From contig CBDCYD010000001.1 in assembly GCA_965224045.1 (NCBI GenBank), positions 1-64,000 on the forward strand: 64,000 nt of DNA, read 5' to 3'. The position numbers and the translations under genes are program-made. The stretch's first letter is position 1. Each line of letters opens with the position of its first letter. The stretch is from Tectiglobus sp965224045. GTDB lineage: Bacteria; Pseudomonadota; Alphaproteobacteria; Rhizobiales; Hyphomicrobiaceae. The notes below the pieces were generated by a model, which was not told the DNA's origin, ran no database searches, and saw nothing but the letters and a program-made list of their open reading frames with translations. Below, piece by piece: positions 54,111 to 62,662 of the stretch.

Positions 54111-54228
54111 CGCCCTATGCGAAATCGCATCGCCGGCCCGCTCCCCCTCCCGACCGCCGACGGCAATATTGTGTTGGGCGGTCGGGAGAGGGAGCGGCAT
54201 GGTTTCAGCTCAACCTGAAAGACTATGG
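54111..54228. repeat. Dispersed palindrome, family B, best-preserved copy
   Basis: CGCCCTATGCGAAATCGCAT begins it. Then CCGCTCCCCCTCCCGACCGC pairs with GGCGGTCGGGAGAGGGAGCGG over a loop containing CAATATTG, and it ends with GGTTTCAGCTCAACCTGAAA and GACTATGG. It lies between two convergent genes (IalB-like and FAH). The stem is long enough to act as a bidirectional transcript end. Confidence 0.85.
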
Positions 54229-54243
54229 CGCGTCGATCCGCCG

Positions 54244-55110
54244 TCAAGTTTCGTCGACAACCGGGTTGGCAAGCACGCCGATGCCCTCGATTTCCACTTC
54301 GACTTTGTCGCCGGCCTTCATCCATGCCGGCGGCTTGCGCGCATGCGCCACGCCACTCGGCGTGCCGGTCGCGATAATGTCACCAGGCGTCAATGTCATG
54401 AATTCCGAAAGCAGCGCAATCGTTCGCGCCGTCGAGAAGATCATGTCCGAGGTATTGGAATCCTGCATCGTCTGGTCATTGACCCGCGTTGTGATCCTGA
54501 GGCCGGACGCCCCTGCCGGCAACTCGTCCGCGCTCACCACCCAGGGGCCGAGCGGTCCCGTGCCATCGAAGTTCTTGCCGGGTGTCCACTGCGATGTCTT
54601 GCGTTGAAAATCTCGTACCGAGACGTCGTTGAAGATTGTATAGCCGAACACGTGCTCAAGTGCGTCCGCCTCCTCGATGTGCCGGCCGCCTTTGCCAATC
54701 ACGATCGCCAGTTCGCATTCATAGTCGAGCTGCTCGGAACATCGCGGGCGCAAGACCGGGGCCCCGGCAGCAACCAGCGAACTTGCAACGCGCAGAAAAA
54801 ACGAAGGATAGCTCGGGATGTCGTGCCCGCCTTCCTTGGCATGCAGCGCGTAGTTAAGCCCAACGCAGATGAATTTTTCGGGCCGCGCGATCGGCAGTGC
54901 CGGGCGAACGTCACTGAGAGCCAGGCGCGCATTTGCACCGGCGTTGGCCACCGCCGCCCGTGCGCGTTCAACGGCCTCGGCACCGCCGCTGATCAGCGCC
55001 AAGAGATCGTTGGGCAAGGAAACATCCGCAGTCTTGAGGCGGACGACGTCATCGCCAACCACAGCTCCGAGAGACTGGCCGGCACCGTCCTCAAACATCA
55101 TCAGTTTCAT
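54244..55110 (-). CDS. Fumarylacetoacetate hydrolase family protein
   Basis: A 288-residue protein with the FAH C-terminal fold: VGLNYALHAKEGG, the metal-binding acidic pair in LDYECELAIVIGKGGRHI, YTIFNDVSVRDFQRK, DGTGPLGPWVVSADELP and LTPGDIIATGTPSGVAHARK. Members hydrolyse or isomerise acylpyruvates and 2-keto acids with Mg or Mn. The substrate is unknown. It is the last gene of a minus-strand cluster with an alpha/beta hydrolase, an SDR and a CMD-like protein, suggesting breakdown of an aromatic or cyclic compound. Confidence 0.92.
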   Translation of the reverse strand: MKLMMFEDGAGQSLGAVVGDDVVRLKTADVSLPNDLLALISGGAEAVERARAAVANAGANARLALSDVRPALPIARPEKFICVGLNYALHAKEGGHDIPSYPSFFLRVASSLVAAGAPVLRPRCSEQLDYECELAIVIGKGGRHIEEADALEHVFGYTIFNDVSVRDFQRKTSQWTPGKNFDGTGPLGPWVVSADELPAGASGLRITTRVNDQTMQDSNTSDMIFSTARTIALLSEFMTLTPGDIIATGTPSGVAHARKPPAWMKAGDKVEVEIEGIGVLANPVVDET

Positions 55111-55141
55111 TGTGCATTCCCCGTTTGTCAGATACCGCGCC

Positions 55142-55960
55142 TTAGCTGCGCAGGTTGTTCTTTTCCAGCCATTTATCGATTGCCGCGTTCACCTCGTCGG
55201 GCGCTTCCAGCATCGTGAAATGCCCGACACCGGGCACTGCGACAATGTCGGCATGTGGGGCATGCTCCAGCACTAACGCTTCGTATGCGCCCGTTTCTCC
55301 GGGCTTCAGTGCGCGTCGCCCGCCCGCCGCATCGCGCGTCGTCGACTGCACCACGAGGATCGGCACGTTGGCGCCGGCAATGGCTGATCGGGCAACTGCG
55401 CCATCCCATTTGATGAGGTTTTCATAAAGCGGACGACCCGTTTCCTCCGGGACCTTGAGCGCTCGTGCAATGAGCCGCTGTTTCAATTCATCTTGCTGAG
55501 GGTCGTAGAACATCTGCGCAAAAAGCGCTTCGGCAAAGGCGGCATAGCCCTGTTCGGCAACCACGGTCCTGAAGCCGGCCAAGGCCGTTTCTGCATCGGC
55601 CATTGCCGTCGCGTTGCTACCGTCGAGAAGGATCAGCCCGTTCACCGTTTCAGGCGCTTGCCGGCACGCCTCCAAAGCGATTCTGGTTCCCATGCTGTGA
55701 CCGCCGAAGACCACCCTGTCGAGGCCCTTTGCACGCACCAGCTCGAGGCAGTCGCGCGCGAGTTGCTCCATGCCCATCGGAGCGCTGCCGCGCTCTGAGA
55801 TGCCATGGCCGCGCAGCGCCACCGAGATCACTCTGTGCCGCCCCGCCAGGTGATCGGCCTGCGGTTGCCAGTCTTCCGGGCCGCTGCAAAAACCGTGGAT
55901 CAACACGATCGCCGGCGCGCCGCTGCCCTGATCAGCGTGTTTGAGTTCGATATCCGCCAT
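55142..55960 (-). CDS. Alpha/beta hydrolase
   Basis: A 272-residue alpha/beta-hydrolase. The oxyanion region VLIHGFCSGPEDW, nucleophile elbow GGHSMGTR (serine), an acid-bearing strand region after NVPILVVQSTTRDAAGGRR and the catalytic histidine in VPGVGHFTMLEAP are all in place. The cap region is short. It could cleave an ester or a C-C bond in ring-cleavage products (MhpC-like). The start MADIELKHADQG at 55960 is preferred; the longer frame upstream overlaps the preceding SDR. The SDR stop lies 19 bases before it. Confidence 0.9.
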   Translation of the reverse strand: MADIELKHADQGSGAPAIVLIHGFCSGPEDWQPQADHLAGRHRVISVALRGHGISERGSAPMGMEQLARDCLELVRAKGLDRVVFGGHSMGTRIALEACRQAPETVNGLILLDGSNATAMADAETALAGFRTVVAEQGYAAFAEALFAQMFYDPQQDELKQRLIARALKVPEETGRPLYENLIKWDGAVARSAIAGANVPILVVQSTTRDAAGGRRALKPGETGAYEALVLEHAPHADIVAVPGVGHFTMLEAPDEVNAAIDKWLEKNNLRS

Positions 55961-55979
55961 CACCCGCCTTTGCATTTGC

Positions 55980-56768
55980 CTATTTCGAAAAGCTGCCACC
56001 GCGCGAACCGTGGCCGCCATCGACATTGAGGACGGTCCCCGAAATGTATGATGCCCGGTCAGAGACCAGGAACGTGACCACATCCGCAACTTCTGCAACC
56101 CTGGCGGCGCGGCCCAGCGGCATGCCGCCCAGATAGCTCTGCCAATTGTCTTCCGAACCGGTCTCGGCCTTGGCCCGCGTCTTCATGAGGGTGACCAGCC
56201 GTTCGGTTTCCACCGGGCCGGGGCTGACGGCAAACACCCGGATGCCGTCTTCCAACGAGTAGCTCCCCAATGCCTTGGTGAATGCGTTGAGGGACGCATT
56301 TCCGGCCGTGCCGGCGATGTAGGAGAAATCAGTCCGGTCCGCGGCCAGGCCCGTCACGTTGCAGATCACGCCGCCGTTTTTGCTCTTCATCGCAGCGTAG
56401 GCCTGGCGCGCCATGTTGATGTAGCCGAACACCTTGAGATCCCACGCCTCGCGCCAGCGCGCCTCGTCGATCGTCTGCAGGTCGCCGCCCGGGATCGCAC
56501 CGGCATTGTTGACCAGTATGTCGGGCGCACCGACCGCAGCGAGTATGCTCTCCGCGGAACCGCTCTGGGAAAGATCCATCGGGTGTGCGCTAACGCTTGC
56601 ACCTGTCGCGGAACTGATCCGCTCGGCGGCATCGCCAAGCATGCTCGCATCGCGTGACACGATATGCACGCTGCAGCCTTCACCTGCCAGCGCTTCGGCC
56701 ACACCGTACCCGATGCCCTTCGACGCCCCCGTTACGATGGCCTTTCGCCCCGCCAGTCCAAGTTCCAT
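55980..56768 (-). CDS. SDR family oxidoreductase, non-canonical active site
   Basis: A 262-residue short-chain dehydrogenase. It has the cofactor motif VTGASKGIGYGVAEALAGE, VNNAGAIPGG and the C-terminal GTVLNVDGGHGSRGG. The active site is atypical: after VTGLAADRTDFSYIAGTAGN the tyrosine is not followed by lysine at +4; a threonine is found instead (YIAGT). This variant occurs in a subgroup of the SDR superfamily. Activity should be treated as uncertain. It lies between the alpha/beta hydrolase and the CMD-like gene in one operon. Confidence 0.88.
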   Translation of the reverse strand: MELGLAGRKAIVTGASKGIGYGVAEALAGEGCSVHIVSRDASMLGDAAERISSATGASVSAHPMDLSQSGSAESILAAVGAPDILVNNAGAIPGGDLQTIDEARWREAWDLKVFGYINMARQAYAAMKSKNGGVICNVTGLAADRTDFSYIAGTAGNASLNAFTKALGSYSLEDGIRVFAVSPGPVETERLVTLMKTRAKAETGSEDNWQSYLGGMPLGRAARVAEVADVVTFLVSDRASYISGTVLNVDGGHGSRGGSFSK

Positions 56769-56816
56769 GCCTGTCTCCCCAAGCTTTGATCCTGTTCCGG
56801 GATTGGCTGCAAAACG

Positions 56817-57437
56817 CTATCCCGGGAAACCTTCGAGTTCCTTGTCAGCTCCGACGGGCAGCGGCGTGCGCACGGCATTCATCACCATTGCGAGCAGCGA
56901 GTAATGGCCGCAGATCGCGGAAAAATCGATGATGCCCTTGTCTCCGAACTTGGCTTTCATTCGCTCGTAGGTGGGATCGCTAACCTGGCCGTTACGATGC
57001 AATTCCGTACAGTATTCATAGACCGCTTCTTCGTCGTCGCTCATGCCGCTCGGTCGGCGGCCTTCGCGTATCGCGTCCACAATATGCCCTCCAAGTCCCG
57101 CCTTCTCGGCAATCCGGCGGTGCGCGTACCACTCGTAGTTCTGGGACCAGCGCCGCGCCGTGATCAGGATCGCCAATTCGGTAAGCGGCAAAGGCAAACC
57201 GGTCTCGTAGCGCAGGTAATAGCCCATTTGGATGGCAATCTCGAACACGCGCGGTGATCGTAACAGCGGCACGAATGGACCGCCGATTGACCGGCCGCGC
57301 TGTTTCTCAAAGAACGCGATCGCGGCCTTCTGCGCCTCATCAAGCTCGGCGTCCGGCTGTGGAGGCATCCTGTTGTCGGGTGAGTCGACGGTTTGCGGAA
57401 TGATCTGGAGGTCTTCTGGAACGTTCGATGCGGACAT
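56817..57437 (-). CDS. Carboxymuconolactone decarboxylase family protein, catalytic cysteine absent
   Basis: A 206-residue alpha-helical protein of the CMD/AhpD superfamily: GGPFVPLLRSPRVFEIAIQ, LTELAILITARRWSQNYEW, IVDAIREGRRPSGMSDDEEA and FSAICGHYSLLAMVMNAV. In the ExxCxxH position it has E-W-Y-A-H, so the thiol is missing; it is therefore closer to the decarboxylase/lactonase branch than to peroxidases. The start at 57437 follows AAGGA. It is the first gene of the FAH cluster and divergent from murJ, so the promoter lies between 57438 and 57651. Confidence 0.85.
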   Translation of the reverse strand: MSASNVPEDLQIIPQTVDSPDNRMPPQPDAELDEAQKAAIAFFEKQRGRSIGGPFVPLLRSPRVFEIAIQMGYYLRYETGLPLPLTELAILITARRWSQNYEWYAHRRIAEKAGLGGHIVDAIREGRRPSGMSDDEEAVYEYCTELHRNGQVSDPTYERMKAKFGDKGIIDFSAICGHYSLLAMVMNAVRTPLPVGADKELEGFPG

Positions 57438-57651
57438 GCGTCCAATTTCCTTACCTGCGGCCACCCATCTGCCCCGCACCTGAGTGTTTGCCGGGTGATC
57501 AGGGCTGGCTGGCTTTCGTTGTTGGCGACCCCTTGCTGTGGTGGCCAAGCCGCATCATGCGCCAAGTTTTGCGTTGCCGGAACCTCACCAGTCCGCAGAT
57601 AGCGGATATCTGGCCTTGCCGATCGCGCCGGCCTTCGCTATTCGCCGCCGC

Positions 57652-59223
57652 ATGATGCTATATCGCGCCTTCGCGACCGTTGGCGGTCTGACCTTGATCA
57701 GCCGCGTACTCGGCTTCATTCGCGACATCCTCATCGCCGCTGCACTGGGAACCGGCTCCGTGGCCGACGCATTCTTCGTCGCGTTCCGCTTTCCCAATCT
57801 GTTCCGCCGGCTCTTCGGTGAAGGCGCCTTCAACGCCGCATTCGTTCCGCTGTTTGCCCGCCGCCTCGAAGGCGAGGGCGAGGAGGCAGCCGAACGGTTC
57901 GCGGAAGACGCAATGGCAGGTCTTGGCTTTGTCCTGCTGTTGTTTTCAGCCGCTGCGATGCTCGCGATGCCCTGGCTTATGATGGTCCTCGCACCCGGTT
58001 TTGCCATGGAACCGGAAAAGTACGATCTCGCCGTCGCGCTCACTCGCATTGCCTTTCCTTACTTGCTGTGCATGTCGCTGGTTGCCTTGCTCTCTGGCAT
58101 TTTGAACTCCTACCAGCGGTTTTGGGCCGCGGCTGCCGCGCCGATCCTGCTCAACATCGTGCTGATTTCGGCAATTCTTTTGGCCATCTGGGCTGGATAT
58201 GCAGCGCGCCGGGAAGCGGGCTTTCTTCTCGCCACCGCCGTGACGGTTGCCGGCGTTGCCCAACTCGCCATGCTTTGGGTTGCGGTGCGCCGGGCCGGCG
58301 TACGCCTTTCGATCCGTTTGCCGCGTTACAATGAGGGAATGCGCCGCCTCGTTACTCTTGGCATACCCGGTGTCATTTCAGGCGGAATCACCCAGATAAA
58401 TATCGTCGTCGGCACCATCATCGCATCGCTGCAGGCCGGTGCCGTATCGTTCCTCTACTATGCCGATCGGCTCTACCAGCTTCCGCTCGGTATCGTCGGC
58501 ATTGCAATCGGCGTCGTGCTGTTGCCGGACCTTGCGCGCAAGCTCCGTGCCGGCGATATGGCAGCCGTTCACGAAAGCCAGAACCGGTCGCTGGAGTTTG
58601 CATTGCTGTTGACGATGCCGGCCGCCGTCGCGCTGGCGGTTGCCGCCGAGCCGATAATCAGCGTGCTCTTTGAACGTGGAGCATTTGGCGCGTCGGACAC
58701 GACGGCCACGGCCGCGGCGCTCGTTGCGTTTTCGGTCGGCCTTCCAGCCTTTGTGCTGATCAAGGTGTTTCAGCCTGCATTCTTCGCCCGTGAAGACACA
58801 AAAACCCCGATGTGGTTTGCAGGCGTTTCGATGCTGGTCAACGTCGCGGGCTCGTTTGCGTTGTTTTACTGGTTCCAGGCCGCCGGCTGGATGCCCCACG
58901 TTGGCATTGCGCTTGCGACCTCGCTGGCCGGTTGGGTCAATGCCGTGCTGCTTTGGTTCGTTCTTGCGCGCGAAGGCGATTTCGTGCCCGATCGCCTGCT
59001 CACGCGAAATCTCCCGGCGGTTGTGGTCGCGAGCGCGCTGATGGGCTGCGGTCTGTGGTTTGCCATGCATAGTATCGCCACCTATACGGCAACCGGTGAG
59101 CCCATTCTGGTCCGCATCAGCGCGCTTGGAGCACTGGTCACAGGTGGCGCCGCGGTGTTTTTCGTGTTGCTGGCCGCATTCGGGCGGTTCAACTTCCGCC
59201 GCCTGCTCGGTCGGCAGGAATGA
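57652..59223 (+). CDS. murJ: Lipid II flippase MurJ
   Basis: Flips lipid II across the inner membrane for peptidoglycan synthesis. The 523-residue protein has the MviN/MurJ signature: LTLISRVLGFIRDILIAAAL, FRFPNLFRRLFGEGAFNAAF, VALLSGILNSYQRFWAAAAA, YYADRLYQLPLGIVGIAIGV and FFAREDTKTPMWF. About 14 membrane helices are predicted by hydrophobicity. Two ATGs (57652 and 57655) are equivalent; longer frames upstream overlap the divergent promoter region. In many rhizobia murJ is next to glnD; here the two are 18 kb apart. Confidence 0.96.
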   Translation: MMLYRAFATVGGLTLISRVLGFIRDILIAAALGTGSVADAFFVAFRFPNLFRRLFGEGAFNAAFVPLFARRLEGEGEEAAERFAEDAMAGLGFVLLLFSAAAMLAMPWLMMVLAPGFAMEPEKYDLAVALTRIAFPYLLCMSLVALLSGILNSYQRFWAAAAAPILLNIVLISAILLAIWAGYAARREAGFLLATAVTVAGVAQLAMLWVAVRRAGVRLSIRLPRYNEGMRRLVTLGIPGVISGGITQINIVVGTIIASLQAGAVSFLYYADRLYQLPLGIVGIAIGVVLLPDLARKLRAGDMAAVHESQNRSLEFALLLTMPAAVALAVAAEPIISVLFERGAFGASDTTATAAALVAFSVGLPAFVLIKVFQPAFFAREDTKTPMWFAGVSMLVNVAGSFALFYWFQAAGWMPHVGIALATSLAGWVNAVLLWFVLAREGDFVPDRLLTRNLPAVVVASALMGCGLWFAMHSIATYTATGEPILVRISALGALVTGGAAVFFVLLAAFGRFNFRRLLGRQE

Positions 59224-59429
59224 ATACAACTTCCGATCGTAGAATTGTGTTCACACCTGTGCCAATGCGTGCGCTGACACTCCAAAGACATATGTGTGTC
59301 AAACAGTTAGGATATTCGGATTGGCGGACGGAAGTATAACGGCGGCATCACTTTCCGGCGATCGGCATCGGCAGCGGGCCGCCGCGTCTTCAGCATTGCC
59401 TAGGCTGGCAACACATGGCAGCATAACTC

Positions 59430-59939
59430 ATGGCTACTACAAAACCGCGCCGCGCCTTCGAAGAGGGCCACATTCGAAAGTTTCTGGTCATCGCTGACGA
59501 GAGCCCGGAAGTGGATGCGGCCCTGTATTTCGCCGCTTGCCGTGTCAATCGAACGGTCGGTCAGCTCGTATTCCTCTATGTCATCCAACCCCAGGACTTT
59601 CAGCACTGGATGGGTGTGAAGGAGGTTCAGGTCGAGGAAGAAACGCAGAAGGCGAAGGCTTTGTTCCGCCTTCTGCGCCGCAAGCTCGCCAATGTCGGAC
59701 TTGATGCCGTGCCATGCGATGAAGTGATCCGCGAGGGCAATCTCGCTGAAGAAATCGCTGCTCAGATCGAGGAAGACGAAGATATCGGCGTCCTCGTGCT
59801 TGGCGCCGCTGCAGACACCAAGGGACCAGGTCCGCTCGTTTCGTCGCTCGCCACCGGCAAGGTCGCCGGGTCGTTCCCAATCCCGATCACGATCGTTCCT
59901 GGCCATCTCACATTCAGTGAGGTCCAGGCCCTGGCCTGA
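59430..59939 (+). CDS. Universal stress protein
   Basis: A 169-residue UspA-fold protein: HIRKFLVIADESPEVDAALY, FLYVIQPQDFQHWMG, IREGNLAEEIAAQIEEDEDI, and the nucleotide-binding end segment LVLGAAADTKGPGPLVSSLA followed by GSFPIPITIVPGHL. It resembles the rhizobial UspA that follows murJ and trpS; trpS is missing here. Its role in stress survival is inferred from the family only. It is separated from murJ by about 200 bases that hold no gene. Confidence 0.9.
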   Translation: MATTKPRRAFEEGHIRKFLVIADESPEVDAALYFAACRVNRTVGQLVFLYVIQPQDFQHWMGVKEVQVEEETQKAKALFRLLRRKLANVGLDAVPCDEVIREGNLAEEIAAQIEEDEDIGVLVLGAAADTKGPGPLVSSLATGKVAGSFPIPITIVPGHLTFSEVQALA

Positions 59940-60095
59940 TCGCGGCAGGTGAATAAAGCGGGCCAAGAACTGTCGATTTCAGCAAACTCCACGCGCTGAT
60001 AGTTTGGCAGTTTGCGCACAACGGGCAGCGCACGATCGTCGTCGCGCGTCGCTGAGCAGTTTCAACGGCCAGCCAAAGAGCGGGATGCTTCGGAT

Positions 60096-61685
60096 ATGAC
60101 GTCGACGGACCAGACGAACGGCAATCAGCTTGGCATGTCGGAGGCGTCCGGCAGCGCCGCGCGTGGTCGCGGCGGCGGCCGCAAGGGCCGTCGTGAAAAG
60201 CGGTCGGGTGCCGCCGGTGGCCTGCCGGCCTATATCACGCGGAAAATTCCACTCTACGATCTGCTGGACGAGGCATCTCTTGCAGGCATCGAGGACAAGG
60301 CAGATCAGATCCTCGAAGAAATCGGGATCGAATTCCGAGGTGATTCCGAAGCGTTGCGGCTGTGGCGCGAGGCAGGTGCCGACATCGATGGCGAACGGGT
60401 ACGGTTTCCGCGCGGCCTGCCGCGCACGATCATCAAGGCGTCCGTTCGCCCGCAATTCACGCAGGTCGCGCGCAACCCGGCGCGTTCGGTCGAGATCGGT
60501 GGCAAGAACCTTGTATTCGTGCCGGCCTATGGCCCTCCGTTCGTTCGCGATCTGGAGGGCGGCCGGCGTTACGCTTCCCTCGAGGACTTCGAAAACTTCG
60601 TCAAGCTTGCCTATATGTTGCCGTCGATCCATCACTCCGGCGGCACGGTGTGCGAGCCGGTCGACGTACCGGTCAACAAGCGCCACCTCGACATGATCTA
60701 CGCGCATGTGCGCTATTCGGACAAACCGTTCATGGGCTCGGTCACGGCTCCCGAGCGCGCCGAAGACACGGTCGCCATGTGCCGGCTGCTGTTTGGCGAG
60801 GAATTCGTTGAGCAAAACTGCGTGGTCGTCAACCTGATCAACATGAACTCGCCGATGGTCCTGGATGCCACCATGAGCGGCGCGTTGCGGGTGTATGCGG
60901 CAGCCAATCAGTGTTCGATCGTTACACCCTTCATCATTTCAGGTGCGATGGGCCCTGTGACCCTGGCCGGCGCCCTTGCCCAGTCCCATGCCGAAGCGAT
61001 GGCGGGCATTGCCTACACGCAACTCGTTCGCCCCGGTTCACCGGTGATCTATGGCAACTTCCTGTCGTCGATGTCGCTGCTCTCTGGTGCGCCGACAATG
61101 GGCATGCCCGAACCGGCCCTTGGCTACTTGGCGATCGGTCAACTTGCCCGCCGTCTCGGCGTGCCACTGCGATGCGGCGGCTCATTGACGGCCTCGAAGA
61201 TCGCCGATGCCCAAGCGGCACAGGAAAGCGCCGATTCGCTGATGCCGGCAATTCAGGGCGGCGCCAATTTCATGCTGCACGCCGCCGGTTGGTTGGAGGG
61301 CGGCCTGGTCATGGGCTACGAGAAGTTCGTCATCGACGCTGATCACCTGATGATGATGCATCGCTTCCTCGAGGGTATCGCGATGGATGACAACGGCTTT
61401 GCGATGGACGCTTTCCGCGAGGTTGGCCCTGGCAACCACTTCCTCGGCTGTGCTCACACCATGCGCAACTACGAGACGGCCTTCGTCAACCCCCGACTGA
61501 CGGACAGCGAGTCCTTCGAGCAGTGGGTCGAGAACGGTGAGAAGGATATTCAGCGCCGCGCCTATGAACATTGGCGGCAATTGCTGGCGGACTACCAGGC
61601 ACCCGCAATTGATCCGGCCATTGACGAAGCCCTCAAGTCGTTTGTCGCCAACCGCAAAGCCGCGATGGAGGATGCGTGGTATTGA
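60096..61685 (+). CDS. MttB-family methyltransferase (non-pyrrolysine)
   Basis: A 529-residue protein of the trimethylamine methyltransferase superfamily (MttB-like). Residues 15-45 are Gly/Arg-rich and basic. The TIM-barrel core follows: LADQ-type helix EDKADQILEEIGIEFRGD, FPRGLPRTIIKASVRP, SIHHSGGTVCEPVDVPVNKR, CSIVTPFIISGAMGPVTLAG and QGGANFMLHAAGWLEGGLVM. The frame is uninterrupted by UAG, so it is not a pyrrolysine enzyme. Homologues of this kind methylate corrinoid proteins from glycine betaine or related quaternary amines, but no corrinoid-protein gene is adjacent. The start at 60096 has no clear ribosome site. Confidence 0.88.
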   Translation: MTSTDQTNGNQLGMSEASGSAARGRGGGRKGRREKRSGAAGGLPAYITRKIPLYDLLDEASLAGIEDKADQILEEIGIEFRGDSEALRLWREAGADIDGERVRFPRGLPRTIIKASVRPQFTQVARNPARSVEIGGKNLVFVPAYGPPFVRDLEGGRRYASLEDFENFVKLAYMLPSIHHSGGTVCEPVDVPVNKRHLDMIYAHVRYSDKPFMGSVTAPERAEDTVAMCRLLFGEEFVEQNCVVVNLINMNSPMVLDATMSGALRVYAAANQCSIVTPFIISGAMGPVTLAGALAQSHAEAMAGIAYTQLVRPGSPVIYGNFLSSMSLLSGAPTMGMPEPALGYLAIGQLARRLGVPLRCGGSLTASKIADAQAAQESADSLMPAIQGGANFMLHAAGWLEGGLVMGYEKFVIDADHLMMMHRFLEGIAMDDNGFAMDAFREVGPGNHFLGCAHTMRNYETAFVNPRLTDSESFEQWVENGEKDIQRRAYEHWRQLLADYQAPAIDPAIDEALKSFVANRKAAMEDAWY

Positions 61686-61742
61686 GGGCTTGTCGCGGCA
61701 CAATTCTGCACGCAGACACCGGCCCGTGCGCGGTCCGTGACG

Positions 61743-62582
61743 CTATTGTGCAGCGCACGCGGCATCTGCCGATGCCAGGCGATGGCTGCTCAAGTCCGTG
61801 ATCGTCGGATTTTCACCGGACAGCGGGTTGCCAGGGTCCCAGTTGATCTTGATCGACTGGAATCGGGCGCTTAGTGCATCATAAATCAAAAGCCGTCCCG
61901 CCAAGCTGTCGCCGGCACCGGTGATTTCCTTGAGCACCTCGGTCGCCTGCATCGTGCCGAGTACGCCTGCCACCGCACCAAGCACCCCGACCTCAGAACA
62001 ATTGAAGACCGTTTCAGGTGGGGGCGGTGACGGAAACAGGCAGCGATAGCTTGGCAGCGGCGTGCCGTCTGCGAGTTTGCTGTAGGGCTTGAAGGTCGTC
62101 AGGTAGCCGTCGAATGGTCCGAGCGCTGCGAATACCAGCGGTTTGCGCGCGAGGTAACAGGCGTCCGACACCAGATAGCGCGTGGCAAAGTTGTCTGAGC
62201 CGTCCGCTACGATGTCGTATTGGCCGATCAGATCGAGTGCGTTTCCGGCATCGATGCGGCACGGGTGGGTTTCGACCGCAACGTGCGGGTTGAGCCGCGA
62301 TACCGATCGTGCCGCGCTTTCGACCTTGGCGGTGCCGACACTCGCGGTATCGTGCACGACCTGGCGTTGAAGGTTGCTGAGCGAGACCTCGTCGTCGTCG
62401 ACTATTCCGATCGTCCCGACGCCGGCGGCCGCCAGATACATGATGAGCGGAGAGCCAAGCCCGCCCGCCCCAATCACCAGGGCCCGCGCCGCCTTGAGCT
62501 TTTGCTGGCCCTGCCCACCGACTTCACGCAGCACAAGGTGGCGCTTGTAGCGTTCGATTTCGTCTGGTTTGAGCTTGCTCAT
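61743..62582 (-). CDS. MoeB/ThiF/HesA family adenylyltransferase, zinc cysteines lost
   Basis: A 279-residue E1-like enzyme that adenylates the C-terminal glycine of a MoaD/ThiS-type sulfur carrier. The ATP site is LVIGAGGLGSPLIMYLAAAG, followed by VDDDEVSLSNLQRQVVHD and ADGSDNFATRYLVSDACYL. In E. coli MoeB two CxxC pairs hold zinc. Here the first reads SYRC and the second lies in DPGNPLSG, with no cysteine, so only one of four ligands remains. A specialised or zinc-free variant is likely. The start MSKLKPDEI at 62582 is clear. It is convergent with the MttB gene and downstream of a cysteine synthase gene. Confidence 0.9.
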   Translation of the reverse strand: MSKLKPDEIERYKRHLVLREVGGQGQQKLKAARALVIGAGGLGSPLIMYLAAAGVGTIGIVDDDEVSLSNLQRQVVHDTASVGTAKVESAARSVSRLNPHVAVETHPCRIDAGNALDLIGQYDIVADGSDNFATRYLVSDACYLARKPLVFAALGPFDGYLTTFKPYSKLADGTPLPSYRCLFPSPPPPETVFNCSEVGVLGAVAGVLGTMQATEVLKEITGAGDSLAGRLLIYDALSARFQSIKINWDPGNPLSGENPTITDLSSHRLASADAACAAQ

Positions 62583-62662
62583 CCTTTGCAACGTAGGGTG
62601 TCGCCATCAAACTGCCAAGCACCCCGCCTCAGCCACCTGTTCTCTCGCACACGGTGCGTTCG

